DNA of 35,960 nt, taken from positions 1 through 35,960 of the forward strand of contig JAJYFO010000006.1 of the NCBI GenBank assembly GCA_021785395.1, in the 5' to 3' direction. A program made the position numbers and the translations under genes. Positions 35,516-35,960 of the stretch are shown here, one piece after another. The first letter of the stretch is position 1; each line of letters starts with the position of its first letter. The notes under the pieces were generated by a model. The model had not been told where the DNA came from, searched no databases, and worked only from the letters and a program-made list of their open reading frames with translations. This DNA is from a bacterium. Its GTDB lineage: Bacteria; Cyanobacteriota; Vampirovibrionia; Obscuribacterales; JAKAZS01.

Positions 35516-35960
35516 ATGCTATTTAACAGAGAAATTAGGCAAATTGAATTATTCGGCTCGCTGGTTCCCGAACCAAGGATATTAATCGATTTTTTAGGTT
35601 TTGAAAAACACGTCGTTCAAATCCGTGGTCGCCGTGGCGTTAGCATATCGCCGTTATGGTACGACCATGCCGCCTATTTTTCTATCGATTTGCCACCCGA
35701 AAAACTCTATGGAAATGGCTGTACAGTTGAAGTACCCAATTTTGTAAAAGCTTTGGATTACGAATTAGAAATTGGCTGCCTGGTCACCAAAAAGGCGATG
35801 CTGAAATCTTTGCCGCAAGCCGTCGAATTTTTCAAGGAAAACTGCCTATTAACAATTTTGAACGACTGGTCCGCCAGAGACATTCAAAAGAAAGACATGG
35901 AAGGTTTGGGGCCGGCTAACAGTAAATTTATAATTGGCAAAAGTATCGGTCCAAAATTCG
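35516..35960 (+). CDS. Fumarylacetoacetate hydrolase-family protein (5' part, continues past window)
   Basis: I translated 148 codons from the ATG at 35516; the ORF is absent from the track because it has no stop before the window end. AAGGAAGG precedes the ATG. The family motif NDWSARDIQ, followed by LGPANSKF and GKSIGPKF, is the metal-dependent FAH core. An N-terminal YDHAAYF...P segment matches the usual domain order. Members cleave C-C bonds in beta-diketones or decarboxylate oxaloacetate-like acids. The true substrate cannot be told from this fragment. The metal-binding Glu residues of the second half are outside the window. Confidence 0.85.
   Translation, partial: MLFNREIRQIELFGSLVPEPRILIDFLGFEKHVVQIRGRRGVSISPLWYDHAAYFSIDLPPEKLYGNGCTVEVPNFVKALDYELEIGCLVTKKAMLKSLPQAVEFFKENCLLTILNDWSARDIQKKDMEGLGPANSKFIIGKSIGPKF

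Overview
The window looks like chromosomal DNA from an AT-rich, Gram-negative-type bacterium that can use oxygen. The oxygen-related genes are a Rieske oxygenase, a Tat-exported sulfite oxidase-type enzyme and MsrA. Several details hint at a non-photosynthetic relative of Cyanobacteria (Melainabacteria/Vampirovibrionia type). RecG has a long N-terminal extension of the kind I associate with cyanobacterial RecG. The Mrp protein lacks the CxxC pair, as I recall for cyanobacterial Mrp. There is an MglA-type GTPase, and there are very large taxon-specific surface and membrane proteins. This placement is inference; no rRNA is present. The genetic code looks standard, with TGA used as a stop. No mobile element, CRISPR array or phage gene was seen.

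Layout. 1-2.1 kb: a truncated molybdopterin oxidoreductase (minus) diverges from a Rieske iron oxygenase (plus). 2.1-6.9 kb (minus): an unknown 172-aa protein lies 2 bp behind a GGDEF/HD-GYP cyclic-di-GMP protein, and asparagine synthetase asnB is further upstream. 7.0-16.6 kb (plus): three genes apparently concerned with the cell envelope. They are a small secreted protein, a ~967-aa protein with a Gly/Ala-rich hydrophobic region, and an 1855-aa glycine-rich adhesin-like protein with its own good promoter. 16.6-16.9 kb: a hairpin-rich convergent gap and tRNA-Leu(UAA). 16.9-27.3 kb: mainly minus-strand housekeeping genes: plsC, dcd, recG, an mglA-like gene, hslO, prmC, prfA, tRNA-Ser(GGA), tpiA and a udk-like kinase, with rpmB on the plus strand. 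27.4-28.6 kb: an orphan membrane histidine kinase. 28.6-32.9 kb (minus): two tandem paralogous proteins of unknown function (982 and 405 aa). 33.0-35.96 kb: msrA, an Mrp-type Fe-S carrier ATPase, a rhodanese, and the start of a fumarylacetoacetate hydrolase-family gene.

How the genes may work together. prfA-prmC is the usual pairing of a release factor with the enzyme that methylates it. mglA-recG and dcd-plsC look co-transcribed; mglA and recG are fused at TAAATG. The flanks hold several sulfur or oxidation genes (sulfite oxidase type, MsrA, rhodanese, Mrp), but they are not one operon. The best candidates for undescribed biology are the large envelope proteins: the adhesin with its long leader and FecR-like tail, the ~967-aa protein, and the 982/405-aa paralog pair that share a conserved Gly-rich hydrophobic module. 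Start sites were revised from the ORF track for tpiA, prfA, dcd, mrp and the ~967-aa protein, and msrA shows two credible starts.
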